Positions 1 to 8,527 of a DNA stretch of 64,000 bases are shown in pieces. The position numbers and the translations under genes are program-made. The notes under the pieces were generated by a model. The model worked only from the letters and a program-made list of their open reading frames with translations. It had not been told where the DNA came from and ran no database searches. How positions within the stretch are numbered: the stretch's first letter is position 1; each line of letters opens with the position of its first letter. This DNA comes from JAWKXU01 sp964468045 (lineage in GTDB: Bacteria; Pseudomonadota; Alphaproteobacteria; Sphingomonadales; Sphingomonadaceae), in contig CAYXTO010000018.1 in assembly GCA_964468045.1 (NCBI GenBank), positions 1 through 64,000 on the forward strand, read 5' to 3'.

Positions 1-55
1 GCAAACTCAGGGACGCCCAGTGTTGCGGCGGGACATCCACTTCTGCGTTTTTACA
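1..55. mobile_element. Terminus of an insertion sequence (IS21-like), entering from the left edge
   Basis: The comM reading frame matches its family up to about position 56 and then diverges abruptly. Read on the minus strand, the foreign part begins TGTAAAAACGC, a TG-type tip, and is followed by two adjacent 20-bp units sharing the pattern CGCAnnAnTGGnnGTCCCnn. Multiple short repeats inside a terminus are typical of IS21-family elements, where the transposase binds them. Only 55 bases are visible, so neither the transposase nor the other end can be seen. The family assignment is inference; the junction itself is well supported by the loss of homology. Confidence 0.55.
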
Positions 56-1236
56 AGATCGGCGGCGCTGACCGGGTCCACCTCCACATGCAGGTCGATG
101 CGGTCGAGCAGGGGGCCGGACACCTTGCCCTGGTAATCCGCGGCGCAGCGCGGCGCGCGGCTGCAGGCCAGCGCCGGGTCGCCGAGATGGCCGCAGCGGC
201 AGGGATTCATCGCGGCGACAAGCTGGACGCGGGCGGGATAGGTTACATGCGCATTGGCGCGGGCGACGCTGACTTCGCCGGTCTCCAGCGGCTGGCGCAG
301 CGAATCCAGCACGGCCCGCTGGAACTCGGGCAGCTCGTCGAGGAACAGGACACCCAGATGGGCAAGGCTGACTTCACCCGGCCGCACCCGCAAGCCGCCA
401 CCGGTCAGCGCGGCCATCGAGGCGGAATGATGCGGTGCGCGATAAGGCCGGCTGCGGCTGATCCAGCCATCCTCAAGGCTGCCGGCCACCGAGGCGACCA
501 TGGATACTTCCAGCGCTTCGGAAGGGGTCAGTTCCGGCAGGATACCCGGCAGGCAGCTTGCCAGCAGCGACTTGCCGGCGCCGGGCGGGCCGATCATCAG
601 CAGATTGTGCCCGCCTGCCGCTGCGATTTCCAGCGCGCGCTTGGCGGTTTCCTGCCCCTTCACCTGTTGCAGGTCCGGCCCCGGGGGTGAGGGCCGCACT
701 TGCCCGGGCTGCGGTGGCGGCAAGCTCTGCGTGCCCTTGAGGTTATTGAGCAGCGAGACGAGGTTGGGCGCCGCGCAGACCGCGATCCCGCTGGCCCAGC
801 GCGCTTCCGCCCCTTGCGCCGAGGGGCAGATCAGCCCCTTCTCGGCCTCGCTGGCATGAATCGCCGCGAGCAATACGCCGGGCGAGGCGACGATCCGCCC
901 ATCCAGCGAAAGCTCGCCCACCGCGATCCAGTCGGTCAATTGCTCCGCATCGGTCACGCCCATGGCGGCCAGCAGCGCCAGCGCGATCGGCAAGTCGTAA
1001 TGCGATCCTTCCTTGGGCAGGTCCGCCGGGGAGAGATTGATGGTGATCCGCTTGGGCGGAAGGGCAAGTCCCATCGCCGCCAGCGCCGCCTGAACCCGTT
1101 CCCGGCTTTCTCCGACCGCCTTGTCCGGCAGGCCGACAATCGCGAAACGCGGCAGGCCTGCCGCGACCTGGCATTGCACTTCCACCGCGCGCGCTTCCAG
1201 CCCGAGATAGGCTACCGTCGAAACCAATGCGACCAC
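7..1236 (-). pseudogene. comM: ComM/YifB-family Mg-chelatase-like AAA+ ATPase, C-terminus lost at an IS junction
   Basis: ComM is a hexameric helicase that promotes branch migration during natural transformation. The N-terminal domain is intact, followed by a P-loop GPPGAGKS near residue 215, the Mg-chelatase motif with FLDELPEF, and the Cys-rich NPCRCGHLGD stretch. Family members run to about 500 residues; this frame stops after 409, just beyond LLDRIDLHVEV, so the Mg_chelatase_C domain is missing. The last 15 residues are read from foreign DNA. I prefer the GTG start at 1236, with a GGGGAG ribosome site six bases upstream and the family's usual VALVSTVAYLG beginning; a TTG lies four codons earlier. 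Confidence 0.85.
8..47 (-). repeat. Two tandem imperfect 20-bp units in the IS end
   Basis: Units occupy 28-47 and 8-27. On the minus strand they read CGCAGAAGTGGATGTCCCGC and CGCAACACTGGGCGTCCCTG, matching at 13 of 20 positions with conserved CGCA, TGG and GTCCC blocks. They abut without a spacer. The arrangement suggests protein binding sites for a transposase rather than coding sequence. Confidence 0.6.
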
Positions 1237-1399
1237 GCTGCTCCCCAACCCCCTGATTCATCATGAAGATAGAGCCTCGGCAGGCGCTGTCGAGGGTGAG
1301 TTCGCCCGGATTGGAGCAAGATGTTAACGCTTCCCGTTAGGGCGATGCCAACCGCATTGATTGGGGTTTGCGTTACGCGCGCCGGGCGACAATCGCATC

Positions 1400-2146
1400 A
1401 TGCCCCGGCTTGCGATCTCGAACCTCCGGCCTTTTCTGACGGCGATCATGGCGGCCATGCTTGTCGCCATCGCCCCGCCCCTTCATGCGGAGACAGGGGC
1501 GGGGCGCCCTGCTCCTTCGGCCGGCGCCTACCAACGGCACGGCGTGGCCAGCTATGGCCCTTTCACGGTGGTCGATCCGCGGACGGCGATCCTTAAGGCG
1601 GTGACGGACGAGGATTCGCCGGCCCAGTTTTCCGCCATGCTCCGGGATTTCCCGACACTCTCCACCTTGGCGCTGGTGGAATGCCCGGGCACCTATGACG
1701 ATCGCGCCAATCTCCAGTTGGGCCGCATGATCCGGGCGGCTGGGCTCGCCATTCATGTGCCTGCGGGCGGATCGGTGCGATCCGGAGCGGTCGAGCTGGT
1801 GTTTGCGGGCACTGCGCTGCGGATTGACGATGGCGCGGAATTCGCCGTTCATGCCTGGGTCGACGAAGACGGGCTGGAAGCCAGCGATTATTCCGCCGAT
1901 GCGCAGGAAAACTCCAAATATCTTGCCTATTATCGGGAGATGGGCATGGCTCCGCAGCGGGCCGAGGCATTCTATGCCATGACCAATTCGGTGCCGTTCG
2001 AGCAGGCGCGCTGGTTTGGCGCGGCCGAAATGCGGCAATGGGTGATCGAAGGGCGCTCGGACTACGCAATGGAACGCAAGCCGGAACAGCCCGCGCCTGC
2101 CGAAGCCGTGCTTGCGCAGCTTGACTCGGAGCCTGTGCTCCATTAA
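1400..2146 (+). CDS. Secreted protein, COG3904-like (ClpP/crotonase fold relative)
   Basis: A 248-residue exported protein. The start at ATG 1400 gives a clean signal peptide (MPRLAISN, hydrophobic core, cleavage after PLHA). Residues about 85-160 resemble the COG3904 group of predicted periplasmic ClpP-like proteins: a strand ending in VECPGTYDD, a helix LGRMIRAAGLAIHVPAG and then FAGTALRIDDGAEFAVHAW. The Cys-Ala-Ser-Ala-Cys type serine motif normally found before the FAG strand is replaced by SVRSGAVEL, so peptidase activity is doubtful. The C-terminal 80 residues are unremarkable. Family placement is from pattern memory only; no operon partner is evident. Confidence 0.55.
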   Translation: MPRLAISNLRPFLTAIMAAMLVAIAPPLHAETGAGRPAPSAGAYQRHGVASYGPFTVVDPRTAILKAVTDEDSPAQFSAMLRDFPTLSTLALVECPGTYDDRANLQLGRMIRAAGLAIHVPAGGSVRSGAVELVFAGTALRIDDGAEFAVHAWVDEDGLEASDYSADAQENSKYLAYYREMGMAPQRAEAFYAMTNSVPFEQARWFGAAEMRQWVIEGRSDYAMERKPEQPAPAEAVLAQLDSEPVLH

Positions 2147-2244
2147 CCGCGCGCCCTGATGGCGGTCGCCGGTGCGGCGGCCCTTTTTGTTCGCGCTGTC
2201 TTGCCTGTGGTGGGGCGGTGCAGGAAATTTACTAGAGGTAAGCG

Positions 2245-2379
2245 ATGAAGCGCACTTTCCAGCCCAGCAATCTCGTGCGCAAGCGGCGTCACGGTTTCCG
2301 CGCGCGTATGGCCACTGTCGGTGGCCGCAAGGTGCTTCGCGCCCGTCGTGCGCGCGGTCGCGGCAAGCTGTCCGCCTGA
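2245..2379 (+). CDS. rpmH: 50S ribosomal protein L34
   Basis: A 44-residue, Arg/Lys-rich protein starting MKRTFQPSNLVRKRRHGFR, the universal L34 signature. L34 is a small protein of the large ribosomal subunit, buried among 23S rRNA helices. An AGAGGTAAGCG ribosome site precedes the ATG. It heads the conserved cluster rpmH-rnpA-yidD-yidC-yihA. An imperfect hairpin lies between it and rnpA. Confidence 0.97.
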   Translation: MKRTFQPSNLVRKRRHGFRARMATVGGRKVLRARRARGRGKLSA

Positions 2380-2430
2380 GGATTTTGAAAGCGTCGAAGC
2401 GGGCGGCGTGAACACGCTGCCCTCGCGCTT

Positions 2431-2508
2431 GGTTCCGGCCTTTTTCTGCTTCCAGCGTTTTCGTGATCGATATGATCCGGGCGCCGGGAGCAGAAAAGGG
2501 CCGGTTCC
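2431..2508 (+). repeat. Imperfect 19-bp inverted repeat between rpmH and rnpA
   Basis: The arms at 2431-2449 and 2490-2508 (GGTTCCGGCCTTTTTCTGC and GCAGAAAAGGGCCGGTTCC) pair over most of their length across a 40-base loop. The structure sits in the 170-base rpmH-rnpA gap. It could attenuate transcription or set the large expression difference between L34 and the RNase P protein. Its role is inference. Confidence 0.45.
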
Positions 2509-2548
2509 GCTTCCGGCACGGAAGCATTTCCTTTAACGACATCCCACC

Positions 2549-2935
2549 ATGTCGCCGCAACTCACCACGCTGACGCGCCGCGCCGATTTCCTGGCGGCCA
2601 ACAAGGGCCTGCGGGTGGCCCGTCCGGGCTTCGTGCTGCTGGTGCGGCCCAATGACGGACATGGCCGCCGCTTCGGCATCACCGTCACCAAGCGAATCGG
2701 CAATGCGGTGGTCCGCAACCGGATGAAGCGGCGTTTCCGCGCCTTGCTGCGGGATGCGCTTCCGCAGGAAGGCCTGGCCGATCACGATCATGTGCTGATC
2801 GGGCGTGAGGGCGGGGTGGAGCGTGACTTCGCCAGGCTGCGCGAGGAATTGTCGGCCGCGCTGGCTCGCGCCGCCGCCGGCAAGGGCGATCCGCCACGCA
2901 AGCCCGGCGGCGGGCGCAAGCGGCCGCGCCGGTGA
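2549..2935 (+). CDS. rnpA: Ribonuclease P protein component
   Basis: A 128-residue basic protein that binds the catalytic RNase P RNA and helps process tRNA 5' ends. The signature RIGNAVVRNRMKRRFRALLR (residues about 50-69) is the conserved RNR motif. The C-terminal 20 residues are a Lys/Arg/Pro/Gly tail. Its stop overlaps the GTG start of yidD by four bases, implying translational coupling in the rpmH-rnpA-yidD-yidC operon. Confidence 0.95.
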   Translation: MSPQLTTLTRRADFLAANKGLRVARPGFVLLVRPNDGHGRRFGITVTKRIGNAVVRNRMKRRFRALLRDALPQEGLADHDHVLIGREGGVERDFARLREELSAALARAAAGKGDPPRKPGGGRKRPRR

Positions 2936-3141
2936 AGCGGGTTCTCATCCTCGTCGCGCGGGCCTGGCAGCTTGGCCCTTCGCGCATTCTGCCGCCCACC
3001 TGCCGCTATGCTCCATCCTGCTCCGAATATGCGATCCAGGCGATCGAGAAGCATGGTGCGATTAAGGGTGGCTGGCTTGCCCTCAAGCGTCTATTGCGCT
3101 GCCACCCCTGGGGGGGGCACGGTTACGACCCGGTGCCTTGA
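2932..3141 (+). CDS. yidD: Membrane protein insertion efficiency factor YidD
   Basis: A 69-residue protein with the family landmarks: RAWQLGPSRILPPTCRYAPSC near the N-terminus, EYAIQAIEKHGAIKGG, and RLLRCHPWGGHGYDPVP at the end. YidD is a small amphipathic inner-membrane-associated protein thought to assist Sec/YidC-dependent insertion. It starts at GTG 2932, inside the rnpA stop (GTGA overlap), and is followed 39 bases later by yidC. Confidence 0.95.
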   Translation: MKRVLILVARAWQLGPSRILPPTCRYAPSCSEYAIQAIEKHGAIKGGWLALKRLLRCHPWGGHGYDPVP

Positions 3142-3180
3142 GAGCCCGGAAGCGGTACGAGACTCGGATAGGGATCCCAA

Positions 3181-4983
3181 GTGAGCAATCAGCGCAACAT
3201 CGTGGTGGCAGTGGTGCTGTCAGGGCTTCTGCTGCTGGGCTGGGACTTTGCCATGCGCTGGTTCTACCCCCAGCCGGCGGCGCCTGTCCGGACCGAGCAG
3301 GTGCAGGCCAGCCAGGCCTCCGGATCCCCGGCAGCGCAAGCCAAGCGCACGCGGGAAGGCGGCCTCACCGATGCGACCGATATCGCGGAGGAGGAGCGCG
3401 ATCTCGCCACCGAGCTGAAATCGCCCGCCCGGGTACGGATCGCGGCACCCGGCCTGTCCGGCTCGATCAACCTGACCGGCGCGATGCTCGACGATCTCAC
3501 CATCACGCGCCACCGCGCCCATGTCGAAAAGGACAGCGGCCCGGTGCGGCTGTTCTCCCCGGCCGGGACGCCTGCGCAATATTTCGCCCAATTCGGCTGG
3601 GCGGGCGCGGGCGAAGGGGTAGAACTGCCCGGACGCGCCACGCGCTGGCAGGTCCAGGGCGACAGGCTGACGCCGAAAACCCCTGTGACGCTGAGCTGGA
3701 CCAATGGCAACGGCCAGACCTTCTCGATCCGGTATGCGATCGACGACAGTTACATGATCACGGCCACCCAGGGCGTGGCCAATCGCGGGGCGTCGTCCAT
3801 CGTCCTGCGGCCGGTTGCGCAGCTCAACCGAACCGAGCGGACCGCAAGCGCGGATACCTGGAATGTCCACTCGGGCCCATTCGGCGCATTCGACCAGGCC
3901 GTGTCGTTCAGCCCGAATTACAAGGACGTCGCGGAAGCGGGGAAGATCGACAACGCCGGCAGCGTGAACTGGCTTGGCTTTACCGACATCTACTGGATGA
4001 CGGCGCTGATCCCCGCGCCGGGCACCGCGGCCTCCAGCGATTTCCGCGCCCTGGGCAAGGGCACCTATCTGGCGGACCTGTTCTACCAGCCGGTCACGGT
4101 TCCAGCCGGCAAGGTCGTGACCCGCACCACGCAGCTTTTCGCGGGCGCCAAGGAAAGCCGGGTGCTGGATGCCTATGAGGAAGCCGGTGTGGCCAAATTC
4201 GGCCTCGCCATCGACTGGGGATGGTTCCGCTGGTTCGAACGGCCGATCTTCCTGTTGCTGGACAAGCTGTTCAGCCTGACCGGCAATTTCGGCGTGGCGA
4301 TCATTCTGCTCACCCTGATCATCCGCGGCCTGATGTTCCCCATCGCCCAGCGGCAATTCGCCAGCATGGCAGCGATGCGGGCCCTGCAGCCCAAGCTCAA
4401 GGCGCTGCAGGAACGCTACAAGGAGGACAAGCCCAAGCTGCAGCAGGAAACGATGGCCCTCTACAAGAAGGAGAAGGTCAATCCGCTGGCGGGCTGCCTG
4501 CCGCTGATCATCCAGATCCCGATCTTCTTCGCGCTCTACAAGACCCTGATCCTGACCATCGAAATGCGCCACCAGCCCTTCGTGCTGTGGATCAAGGACC
4601 TGTCGGCGCCCGATCCGGCCAAGATCCTCAACCTGTTCGGCCTGCTGCCGTTCGATCCGCCGAGCTTCCTCGGCATCGGCATTCTGGCGCTGCTGCTGGG
4701 CATCACCATGTGGCTGCAATTCCGCCTCAACCCGGCGGCGCTGGATCCCGTCCAGCAGCAGATGTTCGCGATCATGCCCTGGGTGCTGATGTTCGTGATG
4801 GCGCCGTTCGCGGCCGGCCTGCTGATCTACTGGAACACGTCCAACATCCTGACCATCGCGCAGCAATGGTATCTCTACCGCCAGCATCCCCAGCTCAAAG
4901 AGCAGGCGGAGAAGGACAGGGTGGATGCCGCCCGCAAAAAGGAGCGCACGAAAAACGGGGCCGGCGACAAGGCCGGGGCCTGA
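3181..4983 (+). CDS. yidC: Membrane protein insertase YidC
   Basis: A 600-residue Oxa1/Alb3-family insertase acting with or without SecYEG at the cytoplasmic membrane. The order is typical of Gram-negative YidC: an N-terminal anchor (ISGLLLLGW-type segment, residues 7-25), a large periplasmic beta-domain (about 60-340), then the conserved five-helix core from about 360 with GVAIILLTLIIRGLMFPIAQ and NPLAGCLPLIIQIPIFFALY. A charged cytoplasmic tail rich in Lys/Arg ends the protein. GTG start directly after an AGGGATCCCAA leader. Followed 12 bases on by yihA. Confidence 0.96.
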   Translation: MSNQRNIVVAVVLSGLLLLGWDFAMRWFYPQPAAPVRTEQVQASQASGSPAAQAKRTREGGLTDATDIAEEERDLATELKSPARVRIAAPGLSGSINLTGAMLDDLTITRHRAHVEKDSGPVRLFSPAGTPAQYFAQFGWAGAGEGVELPGRATRWQVQGDRLTPKTPVTLSWTNGNGQTFSIRYAIDDSYMITATQGVANRGASSIVLRPVAQLNRTERTASADTWNVHSGPFGAFDQAVSFSPNYKDVAEAGKIDNAGSVNWLGFTDIYWMTALIPAPGTAASSDFRALGKGTYLADLFYQPVTVPAGKVVTRTTQLFAGAKESRVLDAYEEAGVAKFGLAIDWGWFRWFERPIFLLLDKLFSLTGNFGVAIILLTLIIRGLMFPIAQRQFASMAAMRALQPKLKALQERYKEDKPKLQQETMALYKKEKVNPLAGCLPLIIQIPIFFALYKTLILTIEMRHQPFVLWIKDLSAPDPAKILNLFGLLPFDPPSFLGIGILALLLGITMWLQFRLNPAALDPVQQQMFAIMPWVLMFVMAPFAAGLLIYWNTSNILTIAQQWYLYRQHPQLKEQAEKDRVDAARKKERTKNGAGDKAGA

Positions 4984-4995
4984 TCGCGGCCAGTG

Positions 4996-5649
4996 ATGGA
5001 CCAGCCGATGGACCAGCCTGACGAGGATCTTGCCGAACGGGCCCGCCGCCTGTTTTCCGGGCGCGTGGAGTTCCTCAAGTCCGCGCCCGCGCTCAAGTTC
5101 CTGCCTGATCCGGATTTTCCGGAGATCGCCTTTTGCGGCCGTTCCAATGTGGGCAAGAGCTCGCTGCTCAATGCGCTGACCGGGCGCCGGGCCATTGCCC
5201 GCACATCGGTGACGCCGGGGCGCACGCAGGAGTTGAATTTCTTCGAAGTGGGCGAGCCTACGCAGTTCCGCCTGGTGGATATGCCCGGCTACGGCTTCGC
5301 GAAGGCTCCGCCGAAGGTCGTGGAGGCGTGGCGGCGGCTGGTGCGCGATTTCCTGCGCGGACGGGTGCCGCTGAAACGCACCCTTTTGCTCATTGATGCC
5401 CGCCATGGCATCAAGCCGGTGGATGCGGACATGATGCAGATGCTGGACGAGGCGGCTGTGGGATATCGCATCGTCCTCACCAAGGCGGACAAGGTCAAGG
5501 AAAGCGAATTGGGCAAGGTTCTGGCCGAAACCCAGGCCGAGGCGCGCAAGCATCCGGCGGCCTTTCCCGTAATCCACGTTACTTCGTCGGAAGTGAAGCG
5601 GGGCATAGAGGAACTGCGCGCCGCGGTGCTGGCGGACGCCGAGATCTGA
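4996..5649 (+). CDS. yihA: Ribosome biogenesis GTP-binding protein YihA/YsxC (EngB)
   Basis: A 217-residue TrmE-Era-EngA-like GTPase needed for late assembly of the large ribosomal subunit. The G motifs are intact: G1 GRSNVGKSSLLNAL (residues about 49-62), G3 DMPGYGFAK, and G4 TKADK. Two in-phase starts exist (GTG 4993, ATG 4996); ATG is preferred. Its position just after yidC is the usual alphaproteobacterial order and suggests co-transcription. Confidence 0.95.
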   Translation: MDQPMDQPDEDLAERARRLFSGRVEFLKSAPALKFLPDPDFPEIAFCGRSNVGKSSLLNALTGRRAIARTSVTPGRTQELNFFEVGEPTQFRLVDMPGYGFAKAPPKVVEAWRRLVRDFLRGRVPLKRTLLLIDARHGIKPVDADMMQMLDEAAVGYRIVLTKADKVKESELGKVLAETQAEARKHPAAFPVIHVTSSEVKRGIEELRAAVLADAEI

Positions 5650-5778
5650 TCCGCCCGACTGATTTCACAGGCACGATCAAATGCATCGGGACCGCGCCGG
5701 ATGCCGGATCGAAACATCGCCACCGGCCGTTGATCCGGTGTGCGGGCGCTGATGCCCGCTCAAGACAGGAGATGATCG

Positions 5779-5949
5779 ATGGGTGAGCTCACCGACAAGG
5801 TCAAAGGCAATGTCAATGAAGCGATCGGTAAGGTGAAGCAGCAGAGCGGCAATCCCGCGACCCGCGAAGAAGGGCGGGATCAGGAATTGAAGGGTAAGGC
5901 CCAGCAGCTCAAGGGTGAAGTCAAGGGCAAGCTGGGCGACGACATCTGA
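5779..5949 (+). CDS. CsbD-like stress protein
   Basis: A 56-residue, highly charged protein beginning MGELTDKVKGNVNEAIGKVK and built of amphipathic, Lys/Glu-rich segments with repeated KGK/KGE motifs, as in the CsbD family of general-stress proteins. A CAGGAG ribosome site stands just before the start. The biochemical role of CsbD proteins is unknown; expression is usually under a stress regulon. A strong terminator follows 22 bases after the stop, so it is probably monocistronic. Confidence 0.85.
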   Translation: MGELTDKVKGNVNEAIGKVKQQSGNPATREEGRDQELKGKAQQLKGEVKGKLGDDI

Positions 5950-5970
5950 ACTCAGGCTTGGTGTAAAGCA

Positions 5971-5997
5971 AAAGGGCTCCCTCGGTGGGAGCCCTTT
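5971..5997 (+). terminator. Rho-independent terminator after csbD
   Basis: AAAGGGCTCCC and GGGAGCCCTTT form a perfect 11-bp stem around the loop TCGGT. The flanking A and T runs make it potentially bidirectional, serving also the convergent globin gene that ends at 6011. Confidence 0.85.
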
Positions 5998-6010
5998 CAG
6001 TTCCGCCGGA

Positions 6011-6460
6011 TCAGGCGGCGGAGGCGGTCTCGTAAGCCTGCGCTTCGGCCGCGATCAGGATATCCGCGAGCATCCAGTAGGCTTCGCCCCAGGCGGCGAG
6101 CACCTCGTCCGTGGCCACCTCTTCTCCCAGCACCTCACGGATGGCGGGCAACAAGGCGGCGGCGACATGCGGATAATGTTCCGGCTTCACGCCGGTTTCG
6201 ATGTGGCGAGACACCATGCGCTGCACCGCTGAACCGAGGTTCTGCAATTTATCGATGTTCCTGGCATAGGCAAGGATCGCCCCCGCCAGCCTGCGGGGCT
6301 GTTCGCCGCTTTCCTGGGCGGCCCGATCGAACATCGCTTCAATGTCCGGATTCTTGAAAAGCCGGGCGTACATGGCCGTCGTGATGGCCACCCCGTGCTT
6401 TTCGATGGCGGGGGCGGTGGCCTTGACGATCTGCATGGCCGCGGCGGAAATGGTACGCAT
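6011..6460 (-). CDS. Single-domain globin (flavohaemoglobin haem-domain type)
   Basis: A 149-residue globin related to the haem domain of flavohaemoglobins and to Vitreoscilla haemoglobin; such proteins bind O2 and NO. Start is placed at MRTISAAAMQIVKATAP (ATG 6460), the usual beginning, rather than 36 codons upstream. The FAD/NAD reductase module of Hmp is absent, so electrons would come from a separate reductase. Visible landmarks are ITTAMYARLF (helix B/C), NPDIEAMF, and MVSRHIETGVKPEHYPHV, which holds the proximal-His region. Upstream minus-strand sequence carries CATTTTACATACC-like AT-rich half sites that might bind an Rrf2/NsrR-type NO sensor, but the match is weak. Confidence 0.85.
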   Translation of the reverse strand: MRTISAAAMQIVKATAPAIEKHGVAITTAMYARLFKNPDIEAMFDRAAQESGEQPRRLAGAILAYARNIDKLQNLGSAVQRMVSRHIETGVKPEHYPHVAAALLPAIREVLGEEVATDEVLAAWGEAYWMLADILIAAEAQAYETASAA

Positions 6461-6699
6461 ATTCTGACCCTTAAATGTGGTATGTAAAATGCCGGTATTA
6501 AGCGTGCCTGATTTGCGCAAGTGCTTTTTTTGCACAGGCGGTTGAATACCGTTCATGCGAAGGTGCATTGCGCCAAGTGGTTGCGCCAGCCCCTGCTCCG
6601 GCTCTCCGCAGGCCTGATCGCGCAGGGAAAAGCCCTGTTCATTCTCGACAGCGCAACGCTGAATGCGTAGGGCGGAAGCGTGGCAAGACGGGGCGATTG

Positions 6700-7368
6700 A
6701 TGAAGCTGATCATCGGCAACAAGAATTATTCCAGCTGGTCCCTGCGGGGCTGGCTTGCAGTCAAGCAGTCCGGCCTGTCCTTCGAGGAGATCACGGTGAA
6801 CATCTCCGGTGAGGACTGGGAAGAGGCCAAGCGGGCCTGGGGCGACATCCAGCCTTCATCCGGCAAGGTGCCGATCCTCTGGGATGGCGATGTGGTGATC
6901 TGGGACAGTCTGGCGATCATCGAATATCTGGCCGACAAGGTGGGGCGCGACCGCTTCTGGCCGAAGGACGATGCGGCGCGGGGCATGGCGCGATCCATGG
7001 TGGCCGAGATGCATTCATCCTATCTGCCGTTGCGCCGGGAAATGCCGATGAATGTCCGCCGCCGCTTCGAAGGGATCGAGATCAGCGATGAGGCGCGGAT
7101 CAACATCGTGCGCATTCTCACCCTGTGGGCGGAAGCGCGAGCGAGGTTTGGCGGAGGCGGTCCGTTCCTGTTCGGCACCTTCAGCGCGGCCGACATCATT
7201 TACGCCCCGATCGTCAGCCGTTTCCTCAGCTACGGCGTCGGCGTTCCCGGCTTTGCGCAGGCCTATATGCAGGCGATCTGGGAGCATGAATGGATGCAGG
7301 CCTGGATCAAGGCCGCCGAGGACGAGGAATGGGTGATCGAGCAATGGGAGCAGCCGCAGCGGGCATGA
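6700..7368 (+). CDS. Glutathione S-transferase family protein
   Basis: A 222-residue GST. The N-terminal thioredoxin-like half begins MKLIIGNKNYSSWSLRGWLA, with a Ser-Ser-Trp-Ser group at the catalytic position, and has the cis-Pro segment GKVPILWDG and the glutathione-binding DSLAIIEYLAD. The C-terminal half is all-helical. It likely conjugates or reduces small electrophiles in the cytoplasm; substrate cannot be inferred. Its stop overlaps the dapE start (ATGA), so the two are probably co-transcribed. A longer upstream extension of the frame lacks similarity and is not used. Confidence 0.85.
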   Translation: MKLIIGNKNYSSWSLRGWLAVKQSGLSFEEITVNISGEDWEEAKRAWGDIQPSSGKVPILWDGDVVIWDSLAIIEYLADKVGRDRFWPKDDAARGMARSMVAEMHSSYLPLRREMPMNVRRRFEGIEISDEARINIVRILTLWAEARARFGGGGPFLFGTFSAADIIYAPIVSRFLSYGVGVPGFAQAYMQAIWEHEWMQAWIKAAEDEEWVIEQWEQPQRA

Positions 7369-8501
7369 CGGACTTGCGCGACACCGCCGATCTGGCCGAG
7401 GCGCTGATCGCCTGCCCCAGCGTGACGCCGGCTGCGGGGCTGGTGTTCGATTGCCTGGAACAGATGCTTGTGCCCCTGGGTTTCGCGGTGCACCGGTTCG
7501 AGGCGGGGGAACCGCCGGACGGTCCGGTCGAGAACCTGTTCGCCATCCGGGTCGGGCCGCAAGGCAAGCCGCATTTCGCCTTTGCCGGGCATGTCGACGT
7601 GGTCCCGCCGGGCGAGGGCTGGACCAGCGCGCCATTCGCGCCGGAGCGGCGTGGGGAACTGCTCTACGGGCGCGGCGCGGTCGACATGAAGGGCGCGATC
7701 GCCGCGATGGTCGCGGCCGTGCGGGAGATTCCCGCCGAAGCGGGCACCATCAGCTTCATCATCACCGGGGATGAGGAAGGCGCCGCCCGCTATGGCACGA
7801 TCGCTCTGATGGAACGGATGCGTGAGCTGGAATCGATCCCCGACCTTTGCCTGGTCGGCGAACCCACCAGCGTCAACCGTCTGGGCGACATGATGAAGAT
7901 CGGGCGGCGCGGTTCGGTCAATATCTGGCTCGAAGTGCCCGGCGTGCAGGGCCATGTCGCCTATCCCCATCTGGCGGACAATCCGTGCCCCCGGCTGGTG
8001 GCCCTGCTGGCCGAGCTCGATGCACTAGTGCTGGATGAGGGCACGGACTGGTTCCAGCCTTCCAATCTCGAGATCACGGAGATCGTGGTCGGCAATCCGG
8101 CCGGCAACGTCATTCCGGCCAAGGCCAGCGCCCGCATTTCCATCCGCTTCAACGATTTGCATACCGGGGCGGGGCTGGTGGAGATGATCGGCGCGATCGC
8201 CGCCCGGCACGGCGGGACCGTGCAGGGAACGATCTCGGGAGAGCCTTTCCTGACCCAGCCCGGCGCTTTCTCCCGGCTGATCGCCCAGGCGGTGGAGGCG
8301 GAAACCGGCGTTGTTCCCGAAGCCTCGACCAGCGGCGGCACGTCCGATGCCCGCTTCCTCAAGGATTTCTGCCCGGTCATCGAATTCGGCCTGTGCAATG
8401 CCACCATGCACAAGCGGGACGAGGCGGTCGCATTGCCCGACCTGGAGATGCTGGCGCGGATCTACCGGCGGATCGCCGAACAGGCGCTGGCGGGCGGATG
8501 A
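7365..8501 (+). CDS. dapE: Succinyl-diaminopimelate desuccinylase
   Basis: A 378-residue M20-family zinc amidohydrolase converting N-succinyl-LL-diaminopimelate to LL-DAP for lysine and peptidoglycan. Metal/catalytic motifs are present: FAGHVDVVPPG (first metal His-x-Asp), GRGAVDMKG, TGDEEG (Glu-Glu base and ligand), and the C-terminal STSGGTSDARF. The dimerisation domain lies in between. ATG start overlaps the GST stop. The pathway partner dapB is 3 kb downstream on the other strand. Confidence 0.95.
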   Translation: MTDLRDTADLAEALIACPSVTPAAGLVFDCLEQMLVPLGFAVHRFEAGEPPDGPVENLFAIRVGPQGKPHFAFAGHVDVVPPGEGWTSAPFAPERRGELLYGRGAVDMKGAIAAMVAAVREIPAEAGTISFIITGDEEGAARYGTIALMERMRELESIPDLCLVGEPTSVNRLGDMMKIGRRGSVNIWLEVPGVQGHVAYPHLADNPCPRLVALLAELDALVLDEGTDWFQPSNLEITEIVVGNPAGNVIPAKASARISIRFNDLHTGAGLVEMIGAIAARHGGTVQGTISGEPFLTQPGAFSRLIAQAVEAETGVVPEASTSGGTSDARFLKDFCPVIEFGLCNATMHKRDEAVALPDLEMLARIYRRIAEQALAGG

Positions 8502-8527
8502 GGATGGCAGCTTGAGATGAGCACGGG

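Noticed and set aside
3220..5577. 785-residue minus-strand frame over yidC and yihA
   Set aside because: No motifs, composition typical of a reverse-complement shadow, and both opposite genes are certain.
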